Shown here piece after piece: positions 5,593 through 13,410 of a stretch of DNA of 13,410 nucleotides. Source of the stretch: an uncultured Erysipelotrichaceae bacterium (lineage in GTDB: Bacteria; Bacillota_I; Bacilli_A; RF39; UBA660); assembly GCA_902803795.1 (NCBI GenBank), contig CADCRC010000027.1:1-13410 (forward strand), written 5' to 3'. A program made the position numbers and the translations under genes. The notes under the pieces are model-generated. The model was not told the origin of the DNA. It saw nothing but the letters and a program-made list of their open reading frames with translations, and did not search any database. Position 1 is the first letter of the stretch. Each line of letters begins with the position of its first letter.

Positions 5593-7050
5593 TTATTTAT
5601 TTTTTGTTTTATATCTTTTATATGAATGATCTACATCTAGATATCCATCTTCAGTACTTGATCCTGCATTTGTTACCATTGAATATCCTTGAACCATATC
5701 TCTTGTATATATTTCATCTTTAAATATATAATTTCTTTCTATTATTATTATATTTTTAAAATCAATTTTTTTATTATAATATTCTGATCCTGCAATCCAT
5801 ACTTCTAAATTAGATAGATTTATTTTTAAATCTCTTATATATTTATAAGTTGTTCTATTTAGGTATATACCTGCATAAAATCCTAATTCTTCTATTTTGT
5901 TTTTCCATGTATCAACCATCATCTTTAATTCTTCATAACTATATTGATATAATATATCAGGTTCTGGTTCAAAGTCTAAATATATTGGATAGGTTATTCT
6001 TTTGTTTGATATATTAGTTACTATTTTATCTATTTCTTTATTCATATATTCTTGTGTTTTATCTTTATTTAATCTTCCTTCTAATAGAGTATAGTTATAT
6101 ATTCCATAGTCTAGAGAATATAAAGATAAATTACGAGTAAATTCATCAAATTTAGTATCTTTATATATTCCATAGTTTGATCTTAATATTACAAATTTAA
6201 AATTTTCTTTCATCTTATTATAGTTATTATTTATATTATGATAAGATATATCACATCCTACATCAGGCATTAATAATTCTTCTGTTTCTATTTCTTTATG
6301 TAATATATTTGGTATTACTATTGTATCTTTCTTTTCTATGTTTTTTATATTGTTGTATTCTAATAATATATCTTTTGATATATTAAACTTTTTAGATATA
6401 CTGTTTATTGTATCATTTTTATCTATTTTATATTCTAATCCTTCTATAAAATTATTTGAATTATTTAAATTGTTATTTTTTACAAATTCATGTATTTTAT
6501 TATGTAGTCTTATTTCATATTCATATTCTGATATAGAATATTCTCCTTTATATGTAACTTTATTTGTTTCTTGAAGTATATATGCATCTAGTGGTTTTAT
6601 TTTCAATTCATCTATTACTTTATTTAAATTAGAATCTGATCCATATAATCCATTATATATTTTATTTGATGTCATTAGATCTATATATGTATTTATTATT
6701 TTTTTCTTTTCTTTATTTGTTTTATTACTATTAATTATATTATCTATATTTAAATAAATACCTAAATCTATCTTATTTTTATTTATATATTCTTTTACAT
6801 AGTCAACATCTTTATATATATCTATTAGGTTATATTCATCATCATCTATTATTAATCCTATGTGTTGGCCATTTTTAAGTATGTTTGATATAGTATTATT
6901 TATAAATAGTGGTTTATCATTATGATCTTTTATATTTACAAACATATAGTTTATTTTATCTTCTTTTTTTATTATAAATGAAAAAATTAATACTATGATT
7001 AGTATTATTGGTATTATAATACTTAAGTTTAAGTTTATTTTATTTTTCAT
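5593..7050 (-). CDS. Membrane-anchored LysM and GH25 lysozyme-like protein with tandem GH25-type domains
   Basis: A 485-residue exported protein with a signal anchor at about 9-28. Residues about 33-165 resemble the first half of a GH25 barrel (GLIIDDDEY, then DYVKEYINKNKIDLGIYLNID, then YNGLYGSDSNL) but lack the usual acidic pair in order. This looks like a degenerate or divergent copy. A LysM-type peptidoglycan-binding segment follows at about 206-248 (YKIDKNDTINSISKKF to IVIPN). The C-terminal GH25 domain (about 262-480) has GCDISYHN with Asp267, FVILRSNYG, and YPIYLDFE with Asp359 and Glu361, the acidic residues expected for N-acetylmuramidase activity. It ends in the VDHSY tail. It probably cleaves or remodels peptidoglycan at the cell surface. 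Its ATG overlaps the last 11 bases of the flavoprotein gene, with AAAGGAG upstream, so the two are co-expressed. Confidence 0.85.
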   Translation of the reverse strand: MKNKINLNLSIIIPIILIIVLIFSFIIKKEDKINYMFVNIKDHNDKPLFINNTISNILKNGQHIGLIIDDDEYNLIDIYKDVDYVKEYINKNKIDLGIYLNIDNIINSNKTNKEKKKIINTYIDLMTSNKIYNGLYGSDSNLNKVIDELKIKPLDAYILQETNKVTYKGEYSISEYEYEIRLHNKIHEFVKNNNLNNSNNFIEGLEYKIDKNDTINSISKKFNISKDILLEYNNIKNIEKKDTIVIPNILHKEIETEELLMPDVGCDISYHNINNNYNKMKENFKFVILRSNYGIYKDTKFDEFTRNLSLYSLDYGIYNYTLLEGRLNKDKTQEYMNKEIDKIVTNISNKRITYPIYLDFEPEPDILYQYSYEELKMMVDTWKNKIEELGFYAGIYLNRTTYKYIRDLKINLSNLEVWIAGSEYYNKKIDFKNIIIIERNYIFKDEIYTRDMVQGYSMVTNAGSSTEDGYLDVDHSYKRYKTKNK

Positions 7051-7906
7051 TTAACTCCTTTATTATATTCAATGCAGCATTTGCTCCATCTCCAATAGAT
7101 AGACTTATTTGTCCTTGTAATCTTATACAATCTCCTACTGCATATAATCTTTCTATATTAGTTTTATTGTTTTTATCTACAATTATATTATTATTATCTA
7201 ATTGTATACCTAAACTTTTAGCTAAATCTGTAGAATTTGCTTCACCTATACATATAAATAATCCTGATATATTTATTGTTGTATTATCTTCAAATATTAT
7301 TGAATTTAGAGGTGTTCCATCTAATTTTTTTATCTTTTTGTCTATTAATTCTATTTTTTCTGTTGTTGTATATTCTATCATTTGTTCATCTAATTTATTT
7401 TTATCAGATATTATGTACAATTTATTTACAATGTTTTTTAAATATTTTGCTTCATTTACTGCATATTTTGAATTACCTATTATAGCTACATCTTTATTTC
7501 TAAAAAAGAAGCCATCACATACAACACAATATGAAACACCTTTTCCTATATAGTCTTTTGTATATGGTAGATTAATATTATTTTTTCCTAGACCTAATAT
7601 TAAATATTTTGAATAATAAGAATTAAGTGTTGTTTTTACTTTAAAATATTCTTCATTTTTTATTTCTAAAACTTCTTCTTTTTTGTATTCTATATTAAGT
7701 TTATCTATTTGATTTAATCCTTTTTGATATAATTCTTCTCCAGATATTTCTTCAAAGCCATAATAATTAATTATTTTCTTTGCTTTTTTTAATTTTGATT
7801 CTTGACTTCCTATAAGTAATACTTCTTTGTTAGCATTTTTTAAATATATTGAACTTGTTATACCTGCTGGACCATCACCTATTATAATAGTATCATAAAT
7901 TTTCAT
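7040..7906 (-). CDS. Thioredoxin-reductase-like FAD flavoprotein lacking NADPH motifs
   Basis: A 288-residue cytoplasmic flavoprotein of thioredoxin reductase architecture. The FAD-binding GDGPAG is at 10-15, the redox-active pair is CVVC (127-130, followed by DG as in TrxB), and a C-terminal GDC with AVGD (256-260) closes the FAD site. The NADPH domain is inserted as usual. Its nucleotide loop, however, is IIGNSKYAVNEA (142-153) instead of GGGxSA, and the HRR motif that grips the 2'-phosphate is replaced by ISDKN (166-170). It may therefore use another electron donor, as the ferredoxin-dependent flavin thioredoxin reductases of clostridia do. It starts two bases after the dihydrofolate reductase stop and overlaps the next gene by 11 bases. 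Substrate (thioredoxin or another disulfide protein) is inferred from the family. Confidence 0.85.
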   Translation of the reverse strand: MKIYDTIIIGDGPAGITSSIYLKNANKEVLLIGSQESKLKKAKKIINYYGFEEISGEELYQKGLNQIDKLNIEYKKEEVLEIKNEEYFKVKTTLNSYYSKYLILGLGKNNINLPYTKDYIGKGVSYCVVCDGFFFRNKDVAIIGNSKYAVNEAKYLKNIVNKLYIISDKNKLDEQMIEYTTTEKIELIDKKIKKLDGTPLNSIIFEDNTTINISGLFICIGEANSTDLAKSLGIQLDNNNIIVDKNNKTNIERLYAVGDCIRLQGQISLSIGDGANAALNIIKELNEK

Positions 7907-7908
7907 AA

Positions 7909-8394
7909 TTACATCTCTTTTCTTGTATAAATATATCTTTTATATTTAGGTTTATCATTATTTTCAAATATTAATTGTTTATAGTAATCATCTTTGTTGA
8001 AGTTTGGAAAATATGCATTTGCTTCATATTCTTGATTTACTTCAGTTAAATATAATTTATATGCATAATCTATAAATTGTTTATATATACTTGCCCCTCC
8101 TATTACAAATACTTCTTCATCAATAGTATTTATATATTTTAATAATGTATTTATATTATTAAATGTTATAATATTTGGATTGTTTATTATAGATGTTGTT
8201 AAAACTAGATGTGTTCTTTTATATAGTAATTTTGGTATTGATTCAAGTGTTTTTCTTCCTAAAACAATATTATGATTTATTGTAGTATTTTTAAAATATT
8301 TCATATCTTCTTTAGAATAAAATACAAGTTTGTTATTTAAACCTAATTCATTATTTTTTCCTATTGAGGCAATAATTGATATGTTATTTTTCAT
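7909..8394 (-). CDS. folA: Dihydrofolate reductase
   Basis: A 161-residue single-domain enzyme of normal length. It reduces dihydrofolate to tetrahydrofolate with NADPH, supplying one-carbon carriers for thymidylate, purine and formyl-Met synthesis. Visible motifs are SIIASIGKNNELG (6-18), the catalytic acid Asp30 in SKEDMKYFK (equivalent to Asp27 of E. coli), the cofactor motif GRKTLESI (46-53), Arg60 for the folate glutamate tail, VIGGASIY (97-104) and YLTEV (115-119). The active-site Trp that usually lies five residues before the catalytic acid is Phe25 here, and the usual Pro before it is Val24. No thymidylate synthase gene is next to it. GAAGGGA lies about six bases before the ATG, and the gene leads an operon with the flavoprotein and lysozyme-like genes. 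Confidence 0.93.
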   Translation of the reverse strand: MKNNISIIASIGKNNELGLNNKLVFYSKEDMKYFKNTTINHNIVLGRKTLESIPKLLYKRTHLVLTTSIINNPNIITFNNINTLLKYINTIDEEVFVIGGASIYKQFIDYAYKLYLTEVNQEYEANAYFPNFNKDDYYKQLIFENNDKPKYKRYIYTRKEM

Positions 8395-8412
8395 TTCTTA
8401 TCCCTTCTTATT

Positions 8413-8441
8413 TTTATATAATATATAATATATCTTATCAA
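8413..8441 (-). promoter_or_regulatory. Promoter of the folA operon
   Basis: On the minus strand TTGATA (8441-8436), a 17-base spacer and TATAAA (8418-8413) form a good sigma-A-type promoter, 18 bases before the ATG. The -35 element begins at the very end of the U-tract of the preceding terminator, so the two signals are packed end to end. Confidence 0.7.
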
Positions 8442-8471
8442 AAAAAGATAGATTTTTAAACATCTATCTTT
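8441..8471 (-). terminator. Rho-independent terminator of the large secreted protein gene
   Basis: A perfect 10-bp stem, AAAGATAGAT (complement of 8462-8471) with ATCTATCTTT (complement of 8444-8453), has an 8-base loop and continues into TTTTTT on the minus strand. It begins 7 bases after the stop codon and is one of the clearest terminators in the window. Confidence 0.9.
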
Positions 8472-8478
8472 AATTTTT

Positions 8479-11400
8479 TTATGTGTTTTTTCCAATTTTT
8501 GTATTTCTTGTAATGTTAACTCCCGTTTTATCACCAATTTTTGATTCATAAGTTAAGATTCCATTTATATTTTTTAATGTTCCATCTTTAAATAAATCAT
8601 ATTTTCCAGAAATATTACTTTCTTTAAGATATTTTTTCAATGTTGCGATTCCTGTTGGAGTTAATCTAATTACATAGTCTGCATTAGTTATATTATATAT
8701 TTGTCCAGTTTTGGCTTTTTCTTCTCGTGTTGATATTATATCTTTTGGATTTTTACTATAATTTGGATTTTTTCTTTCAAGTATTAGTTGTGCTTCTTCA
8801 TCAGAATATATTTTTCCACTTTTTGAATCGGTTAGTAATTCACCATATGATTTCCAGTTATATCCTTTTTCTACCTCACTAATATCTTTAACTTCTATAT
8901 TATTTGCATTTGATATTCCATCTTGTGCAATTGAAGAACTATTAAATTGAATTGCTTCATCACTTTCTTGAATTGATATTTTGTTTTGCTTTCCACAAGT
9001 GCAATCATTTGTATTTGCTTGTGAGGTTGTTGAATCCTTTCCTTTTCCTTCTGTAGCATAGAAGCAATATATATCAAAATTCCACTTATATTTTCCAAAT
9101 GAATGAATTGATGTTTTTATATTATATCCATCTAATGTTGGCTTGTTATAACTATTTTCTACATCTTCTAATTTTGGTTGTTCTGTTAATAGTAAACTTA
9201 AATAATCCTGTTTACATGTATTAGAACATATATTATAATCTTCTGCTGTTTGAATTATTTTATTATAGAAGTTTCCATTTACTGGACTACTACTTGTGTC
9301 AATACAGAAGTTATCTTTTAGGAATATATATTCTGGACCTGGTTTGCATGTGTATTGATATGATCCACCTTTTGTACTTCTCCACACTCCTTGAAGTGAT
9401 AGAGTTGTATGATAGTATCTACTTCCTATTTTGCCAGTACTTGTTACTAAATTGTTTAGTGAATCGCCAGAATTATAGTAATAACATCCACCTAATCTTC
9501 TTATTATACTATTATTATTTAACGCAGTTGTATTTGTATCCCTACAGTAATTTGCATATGCTCCATTATTTTCTACAGTATTTGTTGAACATAGTAAATC
9601 TTGATTACTACATTTTGTTTTTGAATTAGCATCACATTTTATACTTCCTTTTTCATTAGATGTACAGCTTTTTGAACTTAATTCTGTATATGGATATTGA
9701 ATTGTAATTGATTTTTCTGATGCTTTTCCATCTGATGTAGTTTTATTGATTTTTACTCCTGTTCCCATTGTATAAGTTGTTGATGTTACTGAACATACTG
9801 ATTTAGCTGTACATTTACTTGCTTCATTATGTAATAAAGACATATTGTTTGCTAAATCCACTTGATACATATATGGATTAACATAATAATCTCCTAATCC
9901 TAATGGTTCTGCATACCATGTAACTGCACTACATGATTGACTTGCTTTCATCTTTGGGAAATCTTTATCTTCTGGATAAACAAATGTTTGTGCTTTAAAT
10001 ATACCATCATCATAATCGTTTAATGAAAAGTTATGAGCTGCTCTCCAGAAATATTTTTTTATATAAGTATCTAAATCCATATCCATAATTGTTGGATAAT
10101 AATTTCCATATGCAGGAATTGTTGCAACTAGTTGTTCTTTTAATGTGTCGGCATTCTTTTTATCATTGTATATAGCTGTAAAGAATGGTACTCTCATGGA
10201 ATTTATATATTTAAATTTTAATAAATCATATCTATTTATTAACATTATTGATTCATAAACTAGATTTTGAGTATTATATTTTGGATCATTAATTGGATAT
10301 ATTAATTGTCTATTATGTGAATTAGCAAATTTTAGTAAATATTTATAGTATCCAAAATCTACTTTGTATTTGCCTTTTGCTGCTGTAAAATCATTACTCA
10401 TCCAGTTGTTTCTAGCTGAACTTGAATACCAGTGATATCCATTACTTGTTTTATAAAAGCATCCCTCTGGATTATAATTTAAACATTCTTTTAATGCTCC
10501 ATTTGGTTTTGGTTGTGTAGTTTTTATCGCATTATTTGTATCTTCACGAACTATTGATTTTCCAGCAAGTTTACTAACAGCTACATTAAAATCATTGCTT
10601 GACATATTTTTGCTTTCTATATTACTGCCATATGTTTTACTATAGCATTGCTTACTACATTCTGCAGAATATTTTCCACCATCACATTCATTAATACAAT
10701 TTTCGAATATATTATTTGGTCCTGCACCTTGTGATACAATATTATCTGCATGTATTGTGTTTGGTTTTGGTTCTGATACTAAGTAAATATCATTACAATT
10801 TGGTCTTATATTTCCATTTGCATCTTTACAAGTTGGAAAATTTTGAAGTACTCCTATTTTATTATCAAATGCGACTTCACATCTTGTATAACTTGTTATT
10901 TTTACTTTATATTCAAAACACATTCCAGCTTTTACAATTTGTGGAGGATAATATGCAACTTTTACTGCTTCAGCACATTTTCTTGAACAAACTGTTTGTT
11001 TGCTTGCTTCTACAGTTTTACTACTCTTTGGAACACTTGTATAATTACCTTTATTTTCTTTTACATCTATTGTGTTAAATTGATATTTAACACTATATTG
11101 TGTATAATTTGTTTCTTCATAGTAGTAATATGCTTCATTTAAAAAATTGTATTTACTTGATGCCTTTGTTGATGCAGCATGATTGTATGTAAATATATTG
11201 TTTCCATTACCTGCTTTTGTCTGTTTTACTATGAATCTATTTTTATTTCCATTTGCATCTATACCATAATTACTTCTACTATCTAATATTTTACTATAAC
11301 ATGCTGATTTATTAATGTCATTTGTATTATATTTTTTACTTGTAACACCACCACTAATTACTCCACCTGTATCAGAATAAACTTCTCCATATTTAATTGC

Positions 11401-13278
11401 TTTTTGTTTCCACGAATTAAATACTTCGTCAATTCTCTTTCCATCTTCATTTGTTACAATTTCATCTTCTTTTGTATCTGCCCTTATATTTGCTTCATTA
11501 TTATACCCTTCAGTTCGATTTCCACCAAAATCACTATTTTCAAATTTAGATATATATAGAATATGTATTGCATTAGCTATATAGTCTAAAAATTTATCTT
11601 CTTTTTGAGGATATCTCATACGTTGAATACATTTTCCTTCTTCTTGACAGTCTTCCTTTTTTATATCTAATTTGTTGTTCATTTCTGCACTTATTTCATT
11701 TCCAGGAATATAAGTACAATAGTCGCCAATTAAATTTTGATACTCTGCTCTAAAGTTATTTAAAGATAAATCAAATGTAGGATTTTCATCTATATTAAGT
11801 AATAATTTGTTGTTTGATAAAGATATATTATTATTTATAATTAGTGAATTATAATTGCTTCCAAATTTATTTTTTAAATATGTTATAAATAATTTTTGTG
11901 AATTATTTGTTGTTTTAGTATTTATTGCACTACCATGTAAGAAATCACATACCCATTTATATGGATTTTTTACTAATGGATTATACCACCAATCTACTTC
12001 TTTAGCATTTTCTACAACATCTTGGTTTGCAAAATCTGCATATAAAGAATAAATCATTTTAAATCGAAATCTTTTTAAAATTTTTTCTCTATATTCATCA
12101 TTATTTTCTCTAAATCCATCTTCATCTTCATCAACACCAATTTTTCTATATTGATAGTATTCTCGCCTAGTTCTTCCTGTAATATAATCCATAATATCGA
12201 AATTATTATTAGCTATAGGATATTCATTATCATAATAATAATCATTATAATAATCATTATTATAGTTGTTTATCTCATCTTGACAATAACAATATCCTGC
12301 TGGTTCACCATATTTATTGTCATATGGTACTTTTACTTTTACACTTTCTCTTTTACAATTATATAAGCTTGTTCTTATATTTGGATTTACTTTAGATGCA
12401 TAAAAAAATATATTATTTTTTCCAACTGTTTGACCAAATGAGTTATAAGATAATACTTCATTATATGATGCACAACAACTTAATTGAAAATTTATAGGTT
12501 CGTCTGAATAGTAACCACATGGAGCAATTTTAAGATCATCAACATCATTGTAATAATTTAAATAGGCTTGATCCAAAAAAGCTTCATAAGATCTTTTTAC
12601 GGTATTATCTGATCTTTTCATTACAGTTGGATCTGTTCCTTCTACTAAATCAACTGATACTGCTATCTGACATATTCCACCATTTGCAGAACAATCTAAA
12701 TTTTTAGCAACAAAATCTGTTGTTTTCCATACATATTTGTTGCCTTGTTTCTCAACCCACATTTTAATTGTTCCAGATTTTTTTAATGTATTGTTGCTAA
12801 AAAATTGTATAGCATCAACTGTTATATCCTTATCTTTCTTTTTACCTTTATCACCTGTTTTTTCTATCATATCTGTATATTGATAATATGAATCATATAT
12901 TGATACCTTAAATTCTATAGCTTTATTATTTTTTGTCTGATCATATAATAATTTCAAATCTCCTTCTTTCCATGGACCTGAAGCTGGATTTGCAGTAACT
13001 ACAAGATTATATTGTTTATTATTATTTTTATTATTTTCTATATTAATATCTATATTATATAAATCTTCATCTTTTACATAAGTTTCTCCTCTTGCAGTAT
13101 AATCTTCCAATATATCAGCATAATATCTGTATTTTTCAGATACAAAATCACTATCTTTATCTTCTCCATCTACTTCTTTAACATAGTAAGGTGCACTTAC
13201 GCTCGGCATTGCTTTTACTTCAAGAGTTATCATAAATAATATTATAAAACATAAAACTATAATTTTGTTATTCTTCAT
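8479..13278 (-). CDS. Very large secreted cysteine-rich protein of unknown function
   Basis: A 1599-residue protein whose family I do not recognise. It starts with a clear signal peptide: MKNNK, a hydrophobic core at about 6-19 and a signal peptidase I-like site VKA|M after residue 23. The rest is polar, rich in Asn, Tyr, Lys, Ser and Thr. It contains about 40 cysteines, often in close pairs such as SCCAS, CYC, CSRKC, CINEC, CSKQC, CSNTC and CTC, suggesting an extracellular disulfide-stabilised multi-domain protein. A low-complexity Asn/Asp/Tyr stretch is encoded near 12221-12275. I see no LPxTG motif, no C-terminal membrane helix and no obvious catalytic motif, so how it is retained at the surface, if at all, is unclear. 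The frame is open for 20 more codons (ATG at 13338), but that ATG abuts the U-tract of an upstream terminator and the promoter lies inside it. The ATG at 13278 has GGGTGA at the right spacing and begins the signal peptide. It is transcribed alone, between a promoter and a strong terminator. Confidence 0.85.
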   Translation of the reverse strand: MKNNKIIVLCFIILFMITLEVKAMPSVSAPYYVKEVDGEDKDSDFVSEKYRYYADILEDYTARGETYVKDEDLYNIDINIENNKNNNKQYNLVVTANPASGPWKEGDLKLLYDQTKNNKAIEFKVSIYDSYYQYTDMIEKTGDKGKKKDKDITVDAIQFFSNNTLKKSGTIKMWVEKQGNKYVWKTTDFVAKNLDCSANGGICQIAVSVDLVEGTDPTVMKRSDNTVKRSYEAFLDQAYLNYYNDVDDLKIAPCGYYSDEPINFQLSCCASYNEVLSYNSFGQTVGKNNIFFYASKVNPNIRTSLYNCKRESVKVKVPYDNKYGEPAGYCYCQDEINNYNNDYYNDYYYDNEYPIANNNFDIMDYITGRTRREYYQYRKIGVDEDEDGFRENNDEYREKILKRFRFKMIYSLYADFANQDVVENAKEVDWWYNPLVKNPYKWVCDFLHGSAINTKTTNNSQKLFITYLKNKFGSNYNSLIINNNISLSNNKLLLNIDENPTFDLSLNNFRAEYQNLIGDYCTYIPGNEISAEMNNKLDIKKEDCQEEGKCIQRMRYPQKEDKFLDYIANAIHILYISKFENSDFGGNRTEGYNNEANIRADTKEDEIVTNEDGKRIDEVFNSWKQKAIKYGEVYSDTGGVISGGVTSKKYNTNDINKSACYSKILDSRSNYGIDANGNKNRFIVKQTKAGNGNNIFTYNHAASTKASSKYNFLNEAYYYYEETNYTQYSVKYQFNTIDVKENKGNYTSVPKSSKTVEASKQTVCSRKCAEAVKVAYYPPQIVKAGMCFEYKVKITSYTRCEVAFDNKIGVLQNFPTCKDANGNIRPNCNDIYLVSEPKPNTIHADNIVSQGAGPNNIFENCINECDGGKYSAECSKQCYSKTYGSNIESKNMSSNDFNVAVSKLAGKSIVREDTNNAIKTTQPKPNGALKECLNYNPEGCFYKTSNGYHWYSSSARNNWMSNDFTAAKGKYKVDFGYYKYLLKFANSHNRQLIYPINDPKYNTQNLVYESIMLINRYDLLKFKYINSMRVPFFTAIYNDKKNADTLKEQLVATIPAYGNYYPTIMDMDLDTYIKKYFWRAAHNFSLNDYDDGIFKAQTFVYPEDKDFPKMKASQSCSAVTWYAEPLGLGDYYVNPYMYQVDLANNMSLLHNEASKCTAKSVCSVTSTTYTMGTGVKINKTTSDGKASEKSITIQYPYTELSSKSCTSNEKGSIKCDANSKTKCSNQDLLCSTNTVENNGAYANYCRDTNTTALNNNSIIRRLGGCYYYNSGDSLNNLVTSTGKIGSRYYHTTLSLQGVWRSTKGGSYQYTCKPGPEYIFLKDNFCIDTSSSPVNGNFYNKIIQTAEDYNICSNTCKQDYLSLLLTEQPKLEDVENSYNKPTLDGYNIKTSIHSFGKYKWNFDIYCFYATEGKGKDSTTSQANTNDCTCGKQNKISIQESDEAIQFNSSSIAQDGISNANNIEVKDISEVEKGYNWKSYGELLTDSKSGKIYSDEEAQLILERKNPNYSKNPKDIISTREEKAKTGQIYNITNADYVIRLTPTGIATLKKYLKESNISGKYDLFKDGTLKNINGILTYESKIGDKTGVNITRNTKIGKNT
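12221..12275 (-). repeat. AT-only simple repeat inside the large secreted protein gene
   Basis: The plus strand here is made of irregular ATA, AAT and CAT units (an AATAATCATTAT-like block occurs twice). In the coding frame it gives the Asn/Asp/Tyr run NNYNNDYYNDYYYDNEY. It is an in-frame low-complexity segment, probably a flexible linker, and a place where slippage could change length. Confidence 0.55.
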
Positions 13279-13296
13279 ATATCTCACCCTATTTTC

Positions 13297-13325
13297 AGTA
13301 TAACATTTTTTTATTGTCAATGCAA
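13297..13325 (-). promoter_or_regulatory. Promoter of the large secreted protein gene
   Basis: On the minus strand TATACT (13302-13297) is preceded by TGT, an extended -10 element. A weak -35 TTGCAT (13325-13320) is 17 bases upstream. A perfect TTGACA also occurs just downstream of this but only 12 bases before TATACT, too close to pair with it. Transcription would start about 12 bases before the ribosome binding site and ATG at 13278, which supports that start. Confidence 0.6.
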
Positions 13326-13340
13326 TTAATTTACTCATAT

Positions 13341-13371
13341 AAAAACCTCGCTTCTTTTTTTAAGAAACGAG
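13341..13371 (-). terminator. Terminator of an off-window minus-strand gene
   Basis: On the minus strand CTCGTTTCTT (13371-13362) pairs with AAGAAGCGAG (13356-13347) over 10 bp with one G-U pair and a 5-base loop, followed by GTTTTTAT. It must end a transcript entering from the right. All three minus-strand frames are closed within the last 20 bases of the window, so no coding sequence of that gene is visible here. Confidence 0.75.
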
Positions 13372-13410
13372 ATTCATATTATTTATCATGACTATTTTAA
13401 ATTAATCATC

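Noticed and set aside
12151..12366. Plus-strand frame rich in Ile opposite the large gene, and other antisense frames in 9294-12052
   Set aside because: They are shadows of the low-complexity AT-rich coding strand, with no ribosome binding sites or recognisable proteins.
13279..13338. 20-codon N-terminal extension of the large secreted protein
   Set aside because: The upstream ATG follows the U-tract of another gene's terminator, and the promoter for this gene lies within the extension. The downstream ATG starts a clean signal peptide with a ribosome binding site.
1..13410. CRISPR arrays, insertion sequences, attachment sites or prophage genes
   Set aside because: No regularly spaced repeats, transposase or integrase genes or flanking direct repeats were found. 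The tRNA-Cys 3' end has no visible duplicate in the window.

Overview
The window comes from a very AT-rich, monoderm, Bacillota-like genome. Coding sequence is dominated by AAT, AAA, TTA and ATA codons, ribosome binding sites are GGAGG-like, exported proteins carry simple N-terminal hydrophobic anchors or a signal peptide, and every long frame reads with the standard bacterial code. Several genes resemble those of uncultured gut Bacilli or Clostridia, but the sequence alone does not settle the species.

The layout is almost entirely minus-strand, so it reads right to left. A terminator of an off-window gene (about 13340-13371) is followed by a promoter and a 1599-residue secreted, cysteine-rich protein of unknown function (13278-8479), which has its own strong terminator. 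Next is a three-gene operon (8394-5593): dihydrofolate reductase, a thioredoxin-reductase-like flavoprotein without recognisable NADPH motifs, and a membrane-anchored LysM/GH25 lysozyme-like protein. It also ends in a terminator. A two-gene operon follows (5487-4323): a membrane-anchored ComEC-like metallo-beta-lactamase-fold hydrolase translationally coupled to a DUF3006 protein, closed by a perfect 11-bp hairpin.

The highlight is the 630-base protein-free gap at 3692-4322. It contains a structured, G+C-enriched segment (about 3710-4240, minus strand) with a good sigma-A-type promoter at its 5' side. It is followed 19 bases later by a four-helix membrane protein with a DxxxD motif. I identify the pair as an OLE (ornate large) non-coding RNA and its protein partner OapA, by gene order, protein signature and RNA architecture. 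Ten bases after oapA lies a YkpA/YbiT-like ABC-F ATPase whose second composite ATP site is degenerate on both faces. RNA, OapA and ABC-F therefore look like one transcription unit. A small bacterial PH-domain protein with its own extended -10 promoter and a tRNA-Cys with encoded CCA complete the minus-strand genes.

On the plus strand there is only the 3' part of a six-helix membrane protein (1-810), with its own terminator, converging on the tRNA.
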